DNA of 64,000 bases from Pelagisphaera sp964404745 (GCA_964404745.1 CAYOLG010000017.1:29541-93540); one strand, 5' to 3'. Shown: positions 1 to 9,062, numbered from the stretch's first letter. Numbers and translations: made by a program. The notes: generated by a model not told the origin, from the sequence alone.

Positions 1-645
1 GGCCCTAACTTCGGGCACGCTGCCGCCAGGTTCCCCACCAACGATAATTTTCTTTATGGGCCCATCGGAAAGATCGACGCCTTCCCGTCGCGCCACCGAG
101 ACCAGATGCAACGCGTAAGTAGGCGTGCAGCAGAGCCATTCTGGCTGATACCGCTTGATCATTTGCAGGCGCTGCAAGCTGGTCTGCCCTCCCGCTGGCA
201 AGCAACGGATACCCATCTGAGCAGCCGCTTCGAAAGCGGACCAGAATCCCAGAAACGGTCCAAATGAAAACGGGAACATGGCGACATCCCCTGCCTTCGC
301 CCCACAAGCCCTCCAAATGATCTTCCAATTCTCGAGCAACCATCCCCAGCTATCCGGAGTATCTAGCCAGGCTATCGGCTGGCCGGTCGTTCCGCTGGTT
401 TGATGGATGCGTGTATAGTCTTTCAATGGATACGATAGATTCGTACCGTAGGGCGGGTTATTCCGATGATCTTCTGCGATCTCCGCCTTGGTGGTAAAGG
501 GCATCCGGTCCGAAAAAGCCTCTAACGACTCGAAACCGTTGACGCCCCGACAAGACTTCAATTTGGCCTGGTAGAAGGCGTTCCTAGACGCGACGACCTC
601 GATTAAACCGTTGAGAGCCGCTAGTTGCTTCTCGGCGAGATCCAT
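1..645 (-). CDS. PaaK-like CoA ligase / adenylate-forming enzyme (3' part cut by window edge)
   Basis: Open reading frame on the minus strand starting at the ATG at 645 and still open at base 1, giving 215 visible residues. The P-loop-like adenylation motif QTSGTTGQP lies near residue 90 and GGEPGGSVPEVRA near the visible end. Both are typical of phenylacetate-CoA ligase (PaaK) relatives, which activate aryl or acyl acids with ATP and pass them to CoA or a carrier protein. The missing C-terminal half (about 200 residues in the family) lies beyond the window. It starts 9 bases after the small EamA gene and shares its strand with the chorismate-lyase-like, halogenase-like and thioesterase genes, so an aromatic acid is a reasonable substrate guess. 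The substrate is inferred, not seen. Confidence 0.8.
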   Translation of the reverse strand, partial: MDLAEKQLAALNGLIEVVASRNAFYQAKLKSCRGVNGFESLEAFSDRMPFTTKAEIAEDHRNNPPYGTNLSYPLKDYTRIHQTSGTTGQPIAWLDTPDSWGWLLENWKIIWRACGAKAGDVAMFPFSFGPFLGFWSAFEAAAQMGIRCLPAGGQTSLQRLQMIKRYQPEWLCCTPTYALHLVSVARREGVDLSDGPIKKIIVGGEPGGSVPEVRA

Positions 646-654
646 CCGCAACCT

Positions 655-1176
655 TCAATCGGCTTTGGCAATCTTCGCTGGCGGCGTGTCGGCCTTGGCT
701 ACCGCAGCAGGCGCGGGCTTATACATGGTCACCAAGCAACCGCCCAAGGCCGCCAAGAGGATGCCCAAAACAAATTGCCAGGGAATGGCGGATACGCCTC
801 CTTTGGGCGGATGAAGACTCATAGACACGATAGCATTAACGACGGGGGCTCCAGCGAAAACGATAGACATCACCGCCGCTGGCGTTCCTTTAGCGCCGAA
901 AGCCAGCAAAATACAGAAGGCCCCCACCGCTCCCAGCGATCCGGCGATAAACGAAAGACCCATCCCCTTGGCAGGAAATTTCATAGTCGCTCCCTGGATC
1001 TTTAACAGTATCAAGGGTAGCAATACAGCAACTACGAAATAGGCTATTCCCACAAGGAGGAACGCCTTGTAGCGACCAAGAGCGGGGTCTTTCATGGAAA
1101 CTTGGCCGCTGTGCAAGAAAATGCCATAAAGGCCAAAGCAGAGGGCCGTCATTAAGGAGAAGATTAACCAGTTCAT
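655..1176 (-). CDS. Small EamA/DMT-type membrane protein
   Basis: A 173-residue protein with about five hydrophobic segments (roughly residues 3-25, 40-62, 75-98, 100-122 and 130-150), followed by an Ala/Lys/Pro-rich tail. This is about half the length of a ten-helix drug/metabolite transporter and fits the small single-domain EamA-like proteins, which may act as dimers. It sits between the thioesterase and the PaaK-like gene in the same orientation and may move a product or precursor of the cluster across the inner membrane. The substrate is unknown. Confidence 0.65.
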   Translation of the reverse strand: MNWLIFSLMTALCFGLYGIFLHSGQVSMKDPALGRYKAFLLVGIAYFVVAVLLPLILLKIQGATMKFPAKGMGLSFIAGSLGAVGAFCILLAFGAKGTPAAVMSIVFAGAPVVNAIVSMSLHPPKGGVSAIPWQFVLGILLAALGGCLVTMYKPAPAAVAKADTPPAKIAKAD

Positions 1177-1233
1177 AAAGGCTTAGGATTTCGAGGATTA
1201 TAAATTAGTATTCGGGGATCGAGACCGGTTGTT

Positions 1234-1698
1234 TTACGACATTTGCGATTCCAGGGCCGCTTTCAGTTTGTTGTTCAATTCCATGGGAATCTCGACTGAC
1301 TCGATTTCACCCGTTTGCCGATTGAACTGCACGCTAGCCGTGACAATTCTCCCTGAAGCGACCAAGGTTTCCCCTTCGTCGCTTTCCTTGAAAATGTAGT
1401 AAAGGTAGCGGACGGAACGTCGGCGAATCTCTTGTATGCAGAGCCGGATGACAATCTGGTCTTCAAACCGGATGGGCTTGAAAAAGTCGCATGAGGCTTG
1501 GACACGCGGCCAGCCCACCGATTCTCCATTGACGATCTCATGCACTCCATGCCCAAGAGAACGGAAGAATGCGTGCTCCGTCGCTTCCATGTAGCGGAAG
1601 AAATTAGAGAAGTGTACCAGGCCAGCCATATCCGTTTCCGCGAATTCCACGCGCCGACGATGCTCAAAGCAATGGGGTTGCGGTTCCAGTCTACTCAT
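1234..1698 (-). CDS. Acyl-CoA thioesterase, 4HBT hot-dog family
   Basis: 154 residues, the usual size of a single hot-dog fold. The stretch VEFAETDMAGLVHFSNF near residue 18 contains the family catalytic Asp followed by the helix of 4-hydroxybenzoyl-CoA thioesterase/YbgC enzymes. These hydrolyse thioesters of CoA or acyl carrier proteins. The start overlaps the end of the upstream glycosyltransferase gene by 8 bases, which suggests translational coupling. Aryl-polyene clusters commonly carry such a thioesterase, and its neighbours here (chorismate-lyase-like, halogenase-like, PaaK-like) fit that picture by inference. Confidence 0.85.
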   Translation of the reverse strand: MSRLEPQPHCFEHRRRVEFAETDMAGLVHFSNFFRYMEATEHAFFRSLGHGVHEIVNGESVGWPRVQASCDFFKPIRFEDQIVIRLCIQEIRRRSVRYLYYIFKESDEGETLVASGRIVTASVQFNRQTGEIESVEIPMELNNKLKAALESQMS

Positions 1699-3007
1699 CG
1701 TTACTGGGCTGAGGCTGTCGCAGAGATTTCAAGACATCTAGGAAGGCATTCTTCATCGCCTCCATTGAATAAGAACGCTCCACTCCAAGTCGACCTTGTT
1801 CTCCCATGATTTTCAATCGCTGAGGATCTTCAAGGAGGTCTCGCCAAGCTTCGGCCAGCGATTCCGGTCCTTCAATGTCCACGCATACCCCGCCTCCGGT
1901 CTTTTCGATAATCTCCGGGAAAGCGGACGCGTTAGGCTGAGCGATAGGAACAGATGCCGCCATCGCCTCTATCCCATAGAGGCCAAATGCTTCTTCATAC
2001 TGGACAGGAACCGAAAACAGGGAAAGCCCGCTCAGAAATTCCAGTTTCTCTCCACGCGAGATGTTTGGCAGCCACTCAACTGAATCGGACAAACCAGCCT
2101 GGTCCAATTTCGACTTGAGAGATTCCACCAGAGCGACATCCCCTTTTGTCATGGCCCCGGCGATCTTCAATCGAGCGCTGTCATTCCCCAGCTGTTTCCT
2201 CAAATGAATGAAAGCGTCCACCAGAAGGGGCAATCCCTTGACCTCGCACATGCGGGCCAGATAGCCGATAGCCGGGGGCTCGTCAGTCGCTGTGCCGCGC
2301 GCTTGGAAACCCTCTAGATTGATGCCGTTTATCTGCAGTCGAATCTGACCTGTATCCATTCCTAAACGACGTTCCATCAACCGGGCGTAGAACTCGCTGG
2401 GGGCCAATAGCAGATCAGCATCTTGACAGCGATCAGCCATCAATTGCCAGCAGCGATCTCTGTAGTCGTCGGTTAGCGAATCGAGAAAGGAATCTTCGCC
2501 TTGAAAATAGCATATCACCGGAATGTCCCACTGCTTTTTGATTTCTTTGGCCAGGCCTGCCTGCAATGCCGTCGACAAGCAAAGGGCATCGGGAACGCCA
2601 TGGTCGTTAATCCACGAATACAGCTTCTTAAGTTCCTTTTCAAAAGCCTCGCCATCCAGACGAAGCATCTCGAATGTCATCTGCCCGTGATCGCGGGCAG
2701 AGGTCATATGGCTGCGCCTAGCTGCTGAACGCAGCAGGTTCGGCTTGTTTAGAAGCTTATCGAACCATTCGGGCGAATGCCTAAACATCGAGAATTTTTG
2801 CTGCAGGAAGATGTTGATGCCCCCGAAAAATACCGGCGAATCGGACTCCTGGCCTCCCGAGTCCTCGTCTAGCATGAGGGGGAGATACATGGGAAGAAGC
2901 TCCGCTTCATGACCGTCCTTTATCAATGCGTTCGCCAAGGCATTATCGCGCATGCAAGCGCCGCAATAATAGCTCCCGGTCCCTGGCGTTAAAAACGTGA
3001 TTTTCAT
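1691..3007 (-). CDS. Glycosyltransferase family 4 (GT-B fold)
   Basis: 438 residues. The N-terminus (MKITFLTPGTGSYYCGACMRDNALA) is the glycine-rich acceptor-domain start seen in a GT4 subgroup, and the C-terminal half has the nucleotide-sugar-binding pattern, including EAFGLYGIEAMAASVPIA near residue 340 with the E-x7-E type motif. It would move a sugar from an NDP-sugar to an unknown acceptor in the cytoplasm. It overlaps the thioesterase gene by 8 bases and follows the halogenase-like gene. A role in glycosylating the cluster product is possible but unproven. Confidence 0.8.
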   Translation of the reverse strand: MKITFLTPGTGSYYCGACMRDNALANALIKDGHEAELLPMYLPLMLDEDSGGQESDSPVFFGGINIFLQQKFSMFRHSPEWFDKLLNKPNLLRSAARRSHMTSARDHGQMTFEMLRLDGEAFEKELKKLYSWINDHGVPDALCLSTALQAGLAKEIKKQWDIPVICYFQGEDSFLDSLTDDYRDRCWQLMADRCQDADLLLAPSEFYARLMERRLGMDTGQIRLQINGINLEGFQARGTATDEPPAIGYLARMCEVKGLPLLVDAFIHLRKQLGNDSARLKIAGAMTKGDVALVESLKSKLDQAGLSDSVEWLPNISRGEKLEFLSGLSLFSVPVQYEEAFGLYGIEAMAASVPIAQPNASAFPEIIEKTGGGVCVDIEGPESLAEAWRDLLEDPQRLKIMGEQGRLGVERSYSMEAMKNAFLDVLKSLRQPQPSNDE

Positions 3008-3122
3008 TGGCTAGCGAGAATTGAGGCTCCAACCAAATGGATGGTGACCCCATTCGAGCTCCACCATGTTAGAAAACCGTCTGATAACCAGTAAAAAACT
3101 GGCGTTGCTCGTGATGGATACG

Positions 3123-4394
3123 TCAGGCCTTAGCTTCGACCGCCGCTCGTCCATGAGGCAGCGGTTCGGGCAATTCCGTAATTTCCCCAATGGCCTTCAT
3201 CAACGGTTCATAATCTTTGTCGACGAGATCCCCGATCAGGCAATCCGTCAGCGTACCGCGCAGATCGCCATGCATTTTAATGAGCTTGCCGAAACTGAAA
3301 TCGTTGTCGTAGAACGCATAAACTAGGCTGCGCATCGTCTCTATTGCTTGGCACAAGCGCTCGCCATAATTTCGAAACTGGCTCGCGGATACGTCGCCTT
3401 TATCCAAAGCTTCGTCGATAGCGTCAGCAGCCATTTCTCCGCTTTTGAGGGCTAGGAAAACTCCCGAGGAAAAAACCGGGTCCAAGAAAGCGAACGCATC
3501 GCCAATCAACACGATACCGTCATCTGCGCAATGCTCGGAACGGTAGGAATACTCTCCCGTGACCCAATACTCTCCGAACTGCTCGCCGCAGGACAAGTGC
3601 TCCTTAATCCACACATTGTTTTCGATCTCCCGTTCGAAAATCTCCTTTGGATCGCGCGTGTCCCTATACAGATAGTCACGCTCGGCAACCACTCCAGAGC
3701 TAACGATATCGTCCCGCATGGGGATATTCCAAAACCAGCCACGATCCTGCAAATAGGCTACCGTGGTAGCCCCTTCGTCTAATCCCGGATCGCGCTTGGC
3801 GCCCTTGTACAAAGTCCAGATTGCGACCTTGTTCAATTTTGGGTCCCGGCGGCGCCACTTTTTCTTGCTCTGGAATAGCCCGTCTCTACCTGAGGCATCT
3901 ATAGTGATCTGAGCATTCAGCTCGTAGCGCTCTCCTGAACGGTTTTCCGCGATGACGCCGACAACTCGGCCACCTTCGTAGAGAAAGTCCACGACCTGCG
4001 TCTCTTCTCTCACTTCGGCCCCCTTTTCACGAGCATTATCGAGTATGAGCTCATCAAACTCCGATCGTTTCACCTGCCAGGTGGTCGCCGCTGGATGGTC
4101 GAAGTGTTGGAAAAAATAGAAGGGCGCCGACATTTTTCCGTCGCTAGTAACGAACTGCACGCTGTGCTTCTGCGTGTAGGCTCGCTCATTAAGCTGATCG
4201 ACGATTCCCAGGCGCTCGAAGGTGAAGTAGCAGTAGGGCATTAGCGACTCGCCCACATGGTAGCGGGGAAACTTGGACTTTTCTAGAATGACGACATCCC
4301 TTCCCTTTTCGGCCAGCAAAGCTCCCGCGGTTGATCCGGCAGGCCCTCCACCGATCACAATGGCGTCGTAAGTCTTGGAATTCATGCTTACCAT
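3123..4394 (-). CDS. FAD-dependent halogenase-like oxidoreductase
   Basis: 423 residues. The FAD-binding GGGPAGSTAG motif is near residue 15, PRYHVGESLMPY lies at about residues 43-54, and GWFWNIP near residue 215 matches the WxWxIP signature of flavin-dependent halogenases. GDAFAFLDPVFSSG near residue 295 is the second FAD-contact motif. Related proteins include geranylgeranyl reductases and the halogenase-like oxidoreductases of aryl-polyene clusters, so true halogenation is not proven. The ATG at 4394 is preceded by GGGAG at good spacing. It belongs to the left-hand minus-strand cluster. Confidence 0.75.
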   Translation of the reverse strand: MVSMNSKTYDAIVIGGGPAGSTAGALLAEKGRDVVILEKSKFPRYHVGESLMPYCYFTFERLGIVDQLNERAYTQKHSVQFVTSDGKMSAPFYFFQHFDHPAATTWQVKRSEFDELILDNAREKGAEVREETQVVDFLYEGGRVVGVIAENRSGERYELNAQITIDASGRDGLFQSKKKWRRRDPKLNKVAIWTLYKGAKRDPGLDEGATTVAYLQDRGWFWNIPMRDDIVSSGVVAERDYLYRDTRDPKEIFEREIENNVWIKEHLSCGEQFGEYWVTGEYSYRSEHCADDGIVLIGDAFAFLDPVFSSGVFLALKSGEMAADAIDEALDKGDVSASQFRNYGERLCQAIETMRSLVYAFYDNDFSFGKLIKMHGDLRGTLTDCLIGDLVDKDYEPLMKAIGEITELPEPLPHGRAAVEAKA

Positions 4395-4482
4395 TCTGTT
4401 ACTCCCTTCAAATAAGACGTCTAAAAGCTAGGATATTCGTACATAAACCTCTCAAACTCAAGATCGTGTCAGAATTCCACAC

Positions 4483-5043
4483 TCACCCATCCCGTTCATA
4501 ATCTATCCGGCTATCTGCTGGAGGCAGAATTTCAACGATTGATGCCAACTCTCGCCCGTCCGCGTCGCTGAGCCGATTATAACGTCCAAAAAGCGTCGCT
4601 CCGCTGGGACATCCAAACCACTTGTGGCAAATTTCCGGGGCAACGACGGAGAAATACCCATGCGGACTACTTGTGTAGGGGCGGCCTATTTGATTGAGGA
4701 TCCCCCCTAACGGCTGCTTACCCTCGATAATCAACTGCTTTTCCTTGTCAGGGAAGGCGCCTAGCTGGATCTGAATCGCGCCATATTCCACCGGCTTTCC
4801 AGATCGCTTGGCAACGAGGATGACCTCCCGGCAGTACTCCGTCGAATCGTTTTCCTCCACCAGCACCTCGAGCCCGATCTCGGATTCGTGAAATCTGGCT
4901 AACGTGGAAGTCATATCGGATTTGTGCGCTAGCAGTTGCCGATACGGCTCCGGCATTGCCTCCGATTCCAGCCAGTTGAAGGCAGCGGGATCAATTCCGC
5001 GATCTCTCAAGATCGACTCTAGCGAATGCGTCAATCGATGCAC
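4483..5043 (-). CDS. Chorismate lyase-like protein (UbiC-related)
   Basis: 186 residues with a GTG start. The core reads like a chorismate-pyruvate-lyase fold protein: MPEPYRQLLAHKSDMTSTLA near residue 30, CREVIL near 71, PLGGIL near 111, LFGRYNRL near 151 and a VEILPP end. UbiC enzymes split chorismate into 4-hydroxybenzoate and pyruvate. If active, this gene would supply 4-hydroxybenzoate to the neighbouring CoA ligase, thioesterase and halogenase-like enzymes. It lies 22 bases after the radical SAM gene. Family assignment is by motif reading only, so treat activity as an inference. Confidence 0.65.
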   Translation of the reverse strand: MHRLTHSLESILRDRGIDPAAFNWLESEAMPEPYRQLLAHKSDMTSTLARFHESEIGLEVLVEENDSTEYCREVILVAKRSGKPVEYGAIQIQLGAFPDKEKQLIIEGKQPLGGILNQIGRPYTSSPHGYFSVVAPEICHKWFGCPSGATLFGRYNRLSDADGRELASIVEILPPADSRIDYERDG

Positions 5044-5065
5044 TTGGGCAGCTTCTCCACTCGCT

Positions 5066-6400
5066 TTAGACGATCCGGGAAGTCACGTGTTGCGGCAGGA
5101 AGAACTTGAAGAGCAAGTTGTCCACGCAAAGCAAACCTCGCCGCTCGAGGGTAATAGCCTGATCGTCGTACTTCAATAGGCCCTCGCCTTCTAGCTCCCT
5201 CAACTCGTTGCTGTAGCGATCGATCAAATCGACGCCGAACTTGTCTTTGAAATAGCCGACTTCCACCTTACCGAGTTTCATCTGCAGAAGAAACTCGCGA
5301 ATAATTCGCTCCTCGGCGCTGGTTTTCAGAGCTCGATGGATCGGCAGTTCACCTCGCTCAATAGCCTCTGTGTACTGCCCGATCTCGTTCACATTTTGGT
5401 AGTGCACCCCAGCTATGTGGGAAATCGAAGCCACCCCTAAACCTAGCAGATCGGCCCCGGTCCACAGTTCATCGCGATAAACGAATTTCGTTTTCTCCGG
5501 ATTGAGTACAGCGGTGTATCCACTGCTGATCGTATAGCCGGCGCTTTCCAGCGCCTCGAAGGCTTCCTTCACCCAACGGCGCTTGACCTGCCAATCAGCT
5601 ACGGGAGCGGTTAGGGCTCCCGACGCCTTCATCTCTTTGTAAATGGTCGTGTTGTAGGGGATCTCCATCTGGTAGATAGTAACGCTATCTGGACGGAGCT
5701 TAAGAGTCTCTTCGATATTCCGCTGCCAATTCTCTTCCGTTTCGTCGAGCATCCCGGCAATCAAATCAATGTTGATCTGATCAAAATTTTCGCTGCGGGC
5801 GGCATCGTAAGCCTTGTAAACTTCCGGAGCTTTGTGGGCCCGGCCATTAATTTCCAGGATGTGGTCGTCGAAATTCTCGATTCCCAGACTGAGACGGGTA
5901 ACGCCAATATCCTTGATGGCTTTTACCTTGCGAGGATTAAGGGTCCCTGGCTCGCCCTCGAAAGCGACTTCTTCCGCTTCATCCCAGGGCAAAGTCGCCT
6001 TCATCTTGTCGGTCAGATCCGTCAGCTGCGATCCCGAAAGATAGGAAGGCGTCCCGCCGCCAAAATAGACGAAATGAGGCTTGCGGCCCGCAATTCGCGG
6101 CTGTTTGGCGAAGTGCTCCAGTTCCTGGATCGTCGAGTCTAAGTAGTGCTTGATCTCAGAAGCGTTCTTGTCCGTGTAAACGCGGAAATAGCAAAAGTGA
6201 CAACGCTTGCGGCAAAACGGGATATGATGATAAACTCCCAATTTCGATTGGTCGTCGTTAGGCTTTTGGAAAGCCTCTTCCACGTCTTTCTTGTTATCCG
6301 GAGACCAAAAAGAGAATGGCGGATAATTCGAAATGAAATAATTGCCTGCCTCGGTGGGCGTTTTTTCCTTTGTCTCCACGGCTTCAGCGCTACTGCTCAT
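5066..6400 (-). CDS. Radical SAM protein of the HemN/HemW (coproporphyrinogen oxidase-like) family
   Basis: 444 residues from the ATG at 6400, which is preceded by GGGGAA. The frame stays open upstream into the palindromic element, but that part does not look like protein. The cluster motif PFCRKRCHFC (C-x3-C-x2-C) binds the 4Fe-4S cluster, FGGGTPSYL is the glycine-rich SAM contact, and a HemN-type C-terminal domain (STAEERIIREFLLQMKLG) follows. It could be a heme chaperone, or an anaerobic oxidase or methyltransferase-like enzyme recruited to the cluster. Its position between the propeller lipoprotein and the chorismate-lyase-like gene suggests a biosynthetic role rather than general heme synthesis. 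Confidence 0.8.
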   Translation of the reverse strand: MSSSAEAVETKEKTPTEAGNYFISNYPPFSFWSPDNKKDVEEAFQKPNDDQSKLGVYHHIPFCRKRCHFCYFRVYTDKNASEIKHYLDSTIQELEHFAKQPRIAGRKPHFVYFGGGTPSYLSGSQLTDLTDKMKATLPWDEAEEVAFEGEPGTLNPRKVKAIKDIGVTRLSLGIENFDDHILEINGRAHKAPEVYKAYDAARSENFDQINIDLIAGMLDETEENWQRNIEETLKLRPDSVTIYQMEIPYNTTIYKEMKASGALTAPVADWQVKRRWVKEAFEALESAGYTISSGYTAVLNPEKTKFVYRDELWTGADLLGLGVASISHIAGVHYQNVNEIGQYTEAIERGELPIHRALKTSAEERIIREFLLQMKLGKVEVGYFKDKFGVDLIDRYSNELRELEGEGLLKYDDQAITLERRGLLCVDNLLFKFFLPQHVTSRIV

Positions 6401-6412
6401 ACGTTTCCCCTT

Positions 6413-6673
6413 ATACCACATGCGAATAGATTTGATAAAATGGCAGGAATCGAGGGGTCCTGGGCCAGGCGGCTTGATCCCAAGCGTGCTGTCGCACGGT
6501 GGGAACAAACAACGCAGCCCAGGTCCTCTCGAACCCGTCCGCGGATGCAGCTCTGGCGGGAGTTCACTGCGTTAGCGTATCGCATACGACACTCGTGTCG
6601 CAAGCGATACGCCGCCTTGTGCTGCTCCCGCCAGCGACTGCACCATTTAATCAAACCTATTCGCATGTGGTAT
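6413..6673. repeat. Nested palindromic element (MITE-like or structured RNA)
   Basis: The gap between the radical SAM and propeller genes is almost filled by an element with 31-base terminal inverted arms (6413-6443 and 6643-6673, 29 of 31 positions complementary). Inside are two further long hairpins. One spans 6451-6531 (outer stem about 15 bases, tip GTGC-TGTC-GCAC). The other spans about 6549-6637 (CTGGCGGGAG paired with CTCCCGCCAG, and an inner GCGTATCGC/GCGATACGC stem). The whole folds as a three-way or cruciform structure. No clear target-site duplication and no transposase were found. Confidence 0.75.
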
Positions 6674-6675
6674 TA

Positions 6676-7902
6676 CTATGCGTCGCTTTCCCCCGATTCC
6701 AATGAGAAAAGCGTACCGCCTTGCGTGCCTATAATTATGCGGCCGTTAGCGAAAATAGGCGACGCCACGAGAGAGGCCCCCAACTCCATCTTCCAAAGCT
6801 CCTGGCCATCCGCTTGGCTCACGGCATAGAGCCAGCCATCCGTGGAGCCAAAAACTACGGCATCGCTGAAAGCCAGTGGAGAGCTATCCACGCGACCCGA
6901 CGTGCGGAAGGCCCAAACCGCCGCGCCCGATTCCCGGTCAATCGCGTGAAGCCGCTTGTCCCGAGAACCGATAAAGACAAAATCTTCGTTAACCGCCGGA
7001 GAGCTGAAAAAAGGAAACTGCCTATCAGAATAAACCCAGAGCTCCCCTCGATCCCCCGGATCGAAAGCCATTACTTCATTAGCATAATTTCCGCTGTAGC
7101 CAATCCCTTCATACACCGCTACGGAAGAGGGAATGTAGGCGGTTGTCTCATACTGCTCGATCGCTTCCCCATTTTCCACGTTGACGATGTGCAGGAAGGC
7201 GTCGCAACCGCCAAAAATAATTCGCCGCTCATCAAGCATGGCTGGAGCCCCGTTAATGTAGTTGTCGGTCATATACGACCAAACTTCCTCCCCATCCTCG
7301 ACCCGCAAGCACCTTAACAGCCCATCGTTCCCGGTAACGAGTACCCATTGTCCATCCCCAGCTGGACTGTTAACCAAATTGGCCCCAGCCGTTATCTTGT
7401 CTTCCAATTGGATTTTCCACCGTTCCTGACCGGTTTGCCGGTCCAAAGCGTAGAACTGCCCGTCGCTAGCGCCGATAAATACCGTGTCTTCCGTGATCGC
7501 CGGTTCCGCTTCGATTACGTCCTCCCCAGTGAAACGCCAAATTTCCTCGCCACTTTCGAAATCGATCGCGAAAAAAACGCCATCGTCAGTGCCGAAGTAA
7601 ACGGTTCCATCGTAAACTCCTGCGTCACCAGAAATTGGCGACCCCGCCTCGAAAGTCCAAGCGGCCCTGGGATTGGTGATTATCTCGTCTGGAATGGATC
7701 CACTCAAACCCGAACCACCTCGAGGAAGAGCCCAGCTTTTGGTGATAGGTCCCGACTCCGCCTCGGCCGAATCGGCTTTTTCCAAGCTAGAAGGCTGACA
7801 AGCGGACAGCAGCAGCAACACCGCTATCCCCAAACAGACTAGACGACCGTCCAACGCCCGCTTGAAACCACTGAATCCCAATGCCTTTCCGATTGGCTTC
7901 AC
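6676..7902 (-). CDS. PQQ-like beta-propeller lipoprotein
   Basis: 408 residues with a GTG start at 7902. The N-terminus has a hydrophobic segment ending in the lipobox LLSAC near residue 34, so the mature protein is probably anchored by lipid. The rest is a series of PQQ-like/BamB-like blades with recurring patterns such as GTVYFGTDDG, FYALDRQTGQERW and GWLYAVSQADGQELW. The enzyme-type PQQ pocket cannot be judged by eye. The start overlaps the stop of the alcohol dehydrogenase gene by 4 bases (GTGA), linking this propeller to the reductase genes. Confidence 0.85.
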   Translation of the reverse strand: MKPIGKALGFSGFKRALDGRLVCLGIAVLLLLSACQPSSLEKADSAEAESGPITKSWALPRGGSGLSGSIPDEIITNPRAAWTFEAGSPISGDAGVYDGTVYFGTDDGVFFAIDFESGEEIWRFTGEDVIEAEPAITEDTVFIGASDGQFYALDRQTGQERWKIQLEDKITAGANLVNSPAGDGQWVLVTGNDGLLRCLRVEDGEEVWSYMTDNYINGAPAMLDERRIIFGGCDAFLHIVNVENGEAIEQYETTAYIPSSVAVYEGIGYSGNYANEVMAFDPGDRGELWVYSDRQFPFFSSPAVNEDFVFIGSRDKRLHAIDRESGAAVWAFRTSGRVDSSPLAFSDAVVFGSTDGWLYAVSQADGQELWKMELGASLVASPIFANGRIIIGTQGGTLFSLESGESDA

Positions 7903-9062
7903 GTTACTCCTGCTCCTACTACCCCCAATGCTGACTGGTAAATCTCTTCGAAATCCTTCTTGGAAACGGACCGCGGATTAAATCGCCCCGTCCACTGCCG
8001 CTCGGCAGCCTCCGAGAGGCTTTCAACATCCAAAACCTTAACCCCCAGATCTACCAAGGTAGGTAGTCCCGCTTTCGCGATAATTCGTTCCAGCCAAAAT
8101 TCCATTTTTCGCTCTTCCCGCGAACTCACTGGGACCAACGCTTCATACTTCTCGTAGATTTCATTAATTGCCGTATCGTTTCGATTGAAGCGAACCACGT
8201 GCGGCAGCATGAGGGCGACCGCGTGACCGTGAGTGACATCGAACCGGGCCGTCAACGGATTGGCCGTAGCGTGAGCTGCTCCCAGCATGCTGTTTTCGAT
8301 GGCTAGCCCGGCTAGGGCAGCCCCCAACTGCATGTTGGCTCGATCATCATCGTCCGGCCTTGCGTCGACCACCGATTCGATCGCCGATGCAATCAGACGG
8401 AAGGACTCCATGGAATATATATTGGAAACCGGGTTTCGTGACAGGCAAACGGCCGTTTCTAAGGCATGAGCCAAAGCATCCAATCCCGTTAACTGAGCGA
8501 CCAGCAAGGGCATCGATCGGGTCAAATCCGGGTCGAGCAAGGCTAACTTGGCCAAAGCCTTTGAATCGCCGCAGGCCATTTTGACATGCGTCTCGTCATC
8601 GCTGACCAGAGCGTAAGACTGGCACTCGCTTCCGGTTCCCGAGGTAGTGGGTATGGCCAAAAAGGGCAGAAATGGTTTTTTCGCTTTGCCGTAGCCGTGA
8701 TAGTCGTTCATCCGGCCTCCGTTGGTGAGAAGGAAGTTGCAGCCCTTGGCCGTATCTATACTACTGCCTCCGCCAAGACCGATCAGCAAATCGATTTCGC
8801 GCTCTTCAGCTATTGCTTTGCAGGCAACCATGCAAGCATTGGTTGGATTCTCTCTGACCTCGTCAAATACAGTCGCACTCAAGCCGGCCGCTTCTAGGAT
8901 CGATAAAACGCGATCCAAATGCCCTGCCATACGTATCCCCTTGTCGGTTACGATCATCGGTCGAAGGCCGCCAAGTTCAGCAACGAATTCGGCCAACCGC
9001 TCGATCATCCCGGTACCGAAGGCGATCCGCGGGCTGGGCCTGGCAACGAATTCCACGTTCAA
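7899..9062 (-). CDS. Iron-containing (group III) alcohol dehydrogenase
   Basis: 387 residues, normal for the family. GLGGGSSIDTAKG near residue 95 is the NAD(P)-binding signature, and TGLDALAHALE near 190 plus THGHAVALMLPH near 270 carry the Asp and His ligands of the catalytic metal. It interconverts an aldehyde and a primary alcohol in the cytoplasm. It overlaps the preceding aldehyde-dehydrogenase-fold gene by 4 bases (TTGA). The start is a TTG, since the next in-frame ATG would remove the first beta strand. In context it most likely performs the last reduction of an acid-to-alcohol route. Confidence 0.9.
   Translation of the reverse strand: MNVEFVARPSPRIAFGTGMIERLAEFVAELGGLRPMIVTDKGIRMAGHLDRVLSILEAAGLSATVFDEVRENPTNACMVACKAIAEEREIDLLIGLGGGSSIDTAKGCNFLLTNGGRMNDYHGYGKAKKPFLPFLAIPTTSGTGSECQSYALVSDDETHVKMACGDSKALAKLALLDPDLTRSMPLLVAQLTGLDALAHALETAVCLSRNPVSNIYSMESFRLIASAIESVVDARPDDDDRANMQLGAALAGLAIENSMLGAAHATANPLTARFDVTHGHAVALMLPHVVRFNRNDTAINEIYEKYEALVPVSSREERKMEFWLERIIAKAGLPTLVDLGVKVLDVESLSEAAERQWTGRFNPRSVSKKDFEEIYQSALGVVGAGVT

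Noticed and set aside
6146..6829. 227-codon open frame on the plus strand
   Set aside because: It runs opposite the radical SAM gene and through the palindromic element; no protein pattern.
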